This document shows positions 6,389-7,552 of a stretch of DNA of 7,552 nt, piece by piece. This DNA is from Bacteroidota bacterium (GTDB lineage Bacteria > Bacteroidota > Bacteroidia > Chitinophagales > Chitinophagaceae): positions 1 through 7,552 of the forward strand of contig JAEYRC010000361.1 in NCBI GenBank assembly GCA_023409675.1, read 5' to 3'. How positions within the stretch are numbered: position 1 is the stretch's first letter; each line of letters starts with the position of its first letter. Made by a program: the position numbers and the translations under genes. The notes under the pieces were generated by a model. It made no database searches and was not told the DNA's origin. It saw only the letters and a program-made list of their open reading frames with translations.

Positions 6389-7462
6389 ATGCGCTTTTTC
6401 AACTGGAAATGGGGGATATTAATTGTGCTCGCGCTGGGTATTAAAGTTTTTTCCCTGTTTCCGGAAGCCGTTGAACGGTATTATGCCAACGGTTTTTACC
6501 CGCTTATCAGCCGCTTTCAACGGATAGTCCTGGGATGGATACCCTTCAGCGTGGGTGATATTCTCTACGCCGTAGCCGTACTGGCATTTGTACGATGGGC
6601 CGTATTGTTCAGTAAGAAATTGCTTTATCGGCGGATAACCCGTTCAGTTATGCTTCAGGTATTCCGTGGCGGGCTGGCCACCGCGCTGATCATCTATGTG
6701 TGGTTCAATCTATCGTGGGGACTGAACTATAACCGGCCATCTCTGGCGAGCCGGATGGATCTGGCGGTTGAAATGCCCGCGAAGGAAGAACTCGCAAATC
6801 TGATGCTTCACCTGGCAGGCAGAGTGAATACGTTATATCCCGATGCGCTGGCGCGCAGGGAAGCGTTGCACCGGCATGCGCCGCTGTTTACCGGAGCTGT
6901 TCAGGCATACGCCGATTTAGCCAGGATTGATACAGGGTATACCTATACTTTTCCCGCCATCAAAGCGTCGATGTTCAGTTATCCCGGAAACTACCTTGGG
7001 TTCACCGGCTATTATAATCCGTTTACGGGTGAAGCGCAGGTGAACACCCGCGTGCCGGAATTTATCCGACCTTTCACTACCTGCCATGAAATCGGCCATC
7101 AGCTCGGTTATGCCAAAGAAAGCGAAGCGAACTTTGCAGGCTTTCTGGCGGCTTCAGCATCTTCTGATGCGGCATTCCGATATTCGGCCTATTTTGATAT
7201 GTACAGTTATGCCCGTGGTTATTTATACCGGCAGGATAGTTTGCTTTTACGGCAGATCGATGCGGCGCTGTTGCCGGGTGTTCGGGCGGATTTCAGGGAG
7301 TTGCGGAATTTTTCACTTCGGTATGCCAACCCGGTGGAAGTGCTCATTGATCGATGGTACGCGCAATACCTGAGGGCGAACCAGCAGCCCTCAGGCAAGG
7401 TGAGTTATAATGAGGTTATCCTGCTGCTGATGGCCTGGTATAAGAAAAACGGTAGTGTATAG
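6389..7462 (+). CDS. DUF3810 family membrane protein with HExxH metallopeptidase-like motif
   Basis: I recognise this 357-residue protein as DUF3810, a family of unknown function. The N-terminal third is membranous: hydrophobic segments at about 8-24, 53-76 and 93-112. A large, mostly soluble part follows. Its centre holds CHEIGHQLGYAKESEANFAGFL (232-253): HEIGH fits a zinc-binding HExxH, and Glu246 in the ESEANF stretch is a plausible third ligand, as in gluzincin-type peptidases. The segment ahead of it (SYPGNYLGFTGYYNPFTGEAQVNT, 197-220) is also strongly family-like. Peptidase activity is inferred from this motif only. By the positive-inside rule the basic loop after the second segment (KKLLYRRITR, 76-85) should be cytoplasmic, which with three helices would place the catalytic part outside the inner membrane; this topology is tentative. 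The ATG chosen starts just before the first hydrophobic segment. It diverges from the carboxylase gene, and a repeat array begins 16 bases after its stop. Confidence 0.88.
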   Translation: MRFFNWKWGILIVLALGIKVFSLFPEAVERYYANGFYPLISRFQRIVLGWIPFSVGDILYAVAVLAFVRWAVLFSKKLLYRRITRSVMLQVFRGGLATALIIYVWFNLSWGLNYNRPSLASRMDLAVEMPAKEELANLMLHLAGRVNTLYPDALARREALHRHAPLFTGAVQAYADLARIDTGYTYTFPAIKASMFSYPGNYLGFTGYYNPFTGEAQVNTRVPEFIRPFTTCHEIGHQLGYAKESEANFAGFLAASASSDAAFRYSAYFDMYSYARGYLYRQDSLLLRQIDAALLPGVRADFRELRNFSLRYANPVEVLIDRWYAQYLRANQQPSGKVSYNEVILLLMAWYKKNGSV

Positions 7463-7478
7463 CATTATTAAACAGCCT

Positions 7479-7552
7479 TTTCCCGCAGATTAATACAAAT
7501 ACATTTCCCGCAGATCAAATACAAATACATTTCCCGCAGATGGCGCAGATTT
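7479..7552. repeat. Short tandem array of TTTCCCGCAGAT units with CAAATA spacers, running off the window
   Basis: TTTCCCGCAGAT occurs three times exactly, at 7479-7490, 7504-7515 and 7530-7541, with steps of 25 and 26 bases. The two spacers are nearly the same: TAATACAAATACA and CAAATACAAATACA, themselves built on a 6-base CAAATA step. After the third copy the pattern tightens: CGCAGAT recurs at 7544-7550, nine bases after its previous position, and the window ends in ATTT. Read on the minus strand the core is ATCTGCGGGAAA. I recall ATCTGCG-type intergenic repeats from other Bacteroidota genomes, but this needs a search. The array lies right after the DUF3810 stop codon and its true length is unknown. 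Confidence 0.85.

Noticed and set aside
7086..7373. 95-codon open frame on the plus strand inside the DUF3810 gene
   Set aside because: It overlaps the conserved HEIGH region in another frame and has no family resemblance; it is a shadow of the real gene.
7479..7552. CRISPR array at the right edge
   Set aside because: The spacers are nearly the same as each other and only 13-14 bases long, and the repeat core is only 12 bases, so this is a simple tandem repeat.

Overview
The window looks like an ordinary chromosomal segment of a member of the Bacteroidota, most likely the Chitinophagaceae or a relative. This rests on the protein families present (a DUF4403 lipoprotein, a DUF3810 membrane protein, an MgtE with the 'DDVRIRE' CBS variant and a large acyl-CoA carboxylase beta subunit), on the absence of Shine-Dalgarno sequences before every start, and on AT-rich -7-like boxes (TAnnTTTG). 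The family assignment is inference from recalled family resemblance, not from a search.

Layout from left to right: the 5' part of glmS (minus strand, cut by the window edge); a 206-base gap; mgtE (minus); a 114-base divergent gap; a small stand-alone SET-domain protein (plus). Then come three minus-strand genes, in transcription order an acyl-CoA carboxylase beta subunit, ribonuclease HI and a DUF4403 lipoprotein, which may be co-transcribed. The last of these converges on the SET gene with one base between the stop codons. An 88-base divergent gap separates the carboxylase from a plus-strand DUF3810 membrane protein with an HEIGH metal-binding motif. After it the window ends in a short tandem array built on TTTCCCGCAGAT.

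The genes do not form one pathway. They cover amino-sugar synthesis for the cell envelope (GlmS), magnesium uptake (MgtE), RNA-DNA hybrid removal (RNase HI), acyl-CoA or branched-chain catabolism (carboxylase), and three poorly characterised proteins (SET, DUF4403, DUF3810). I saw no tRNA, rRNA, CRISPR array, insertion sequence, phage gene or defence system, and no convincing case for a new multi-gene system. The points most worth a second look are the ATCTGCG-type repeat at the right edge, the one-base convergent junction, the lone carboxylase beta subunit, the putative DUF3810 metallopeptidase and the SET protein. No gene-free stretch exceeds 300 bases.
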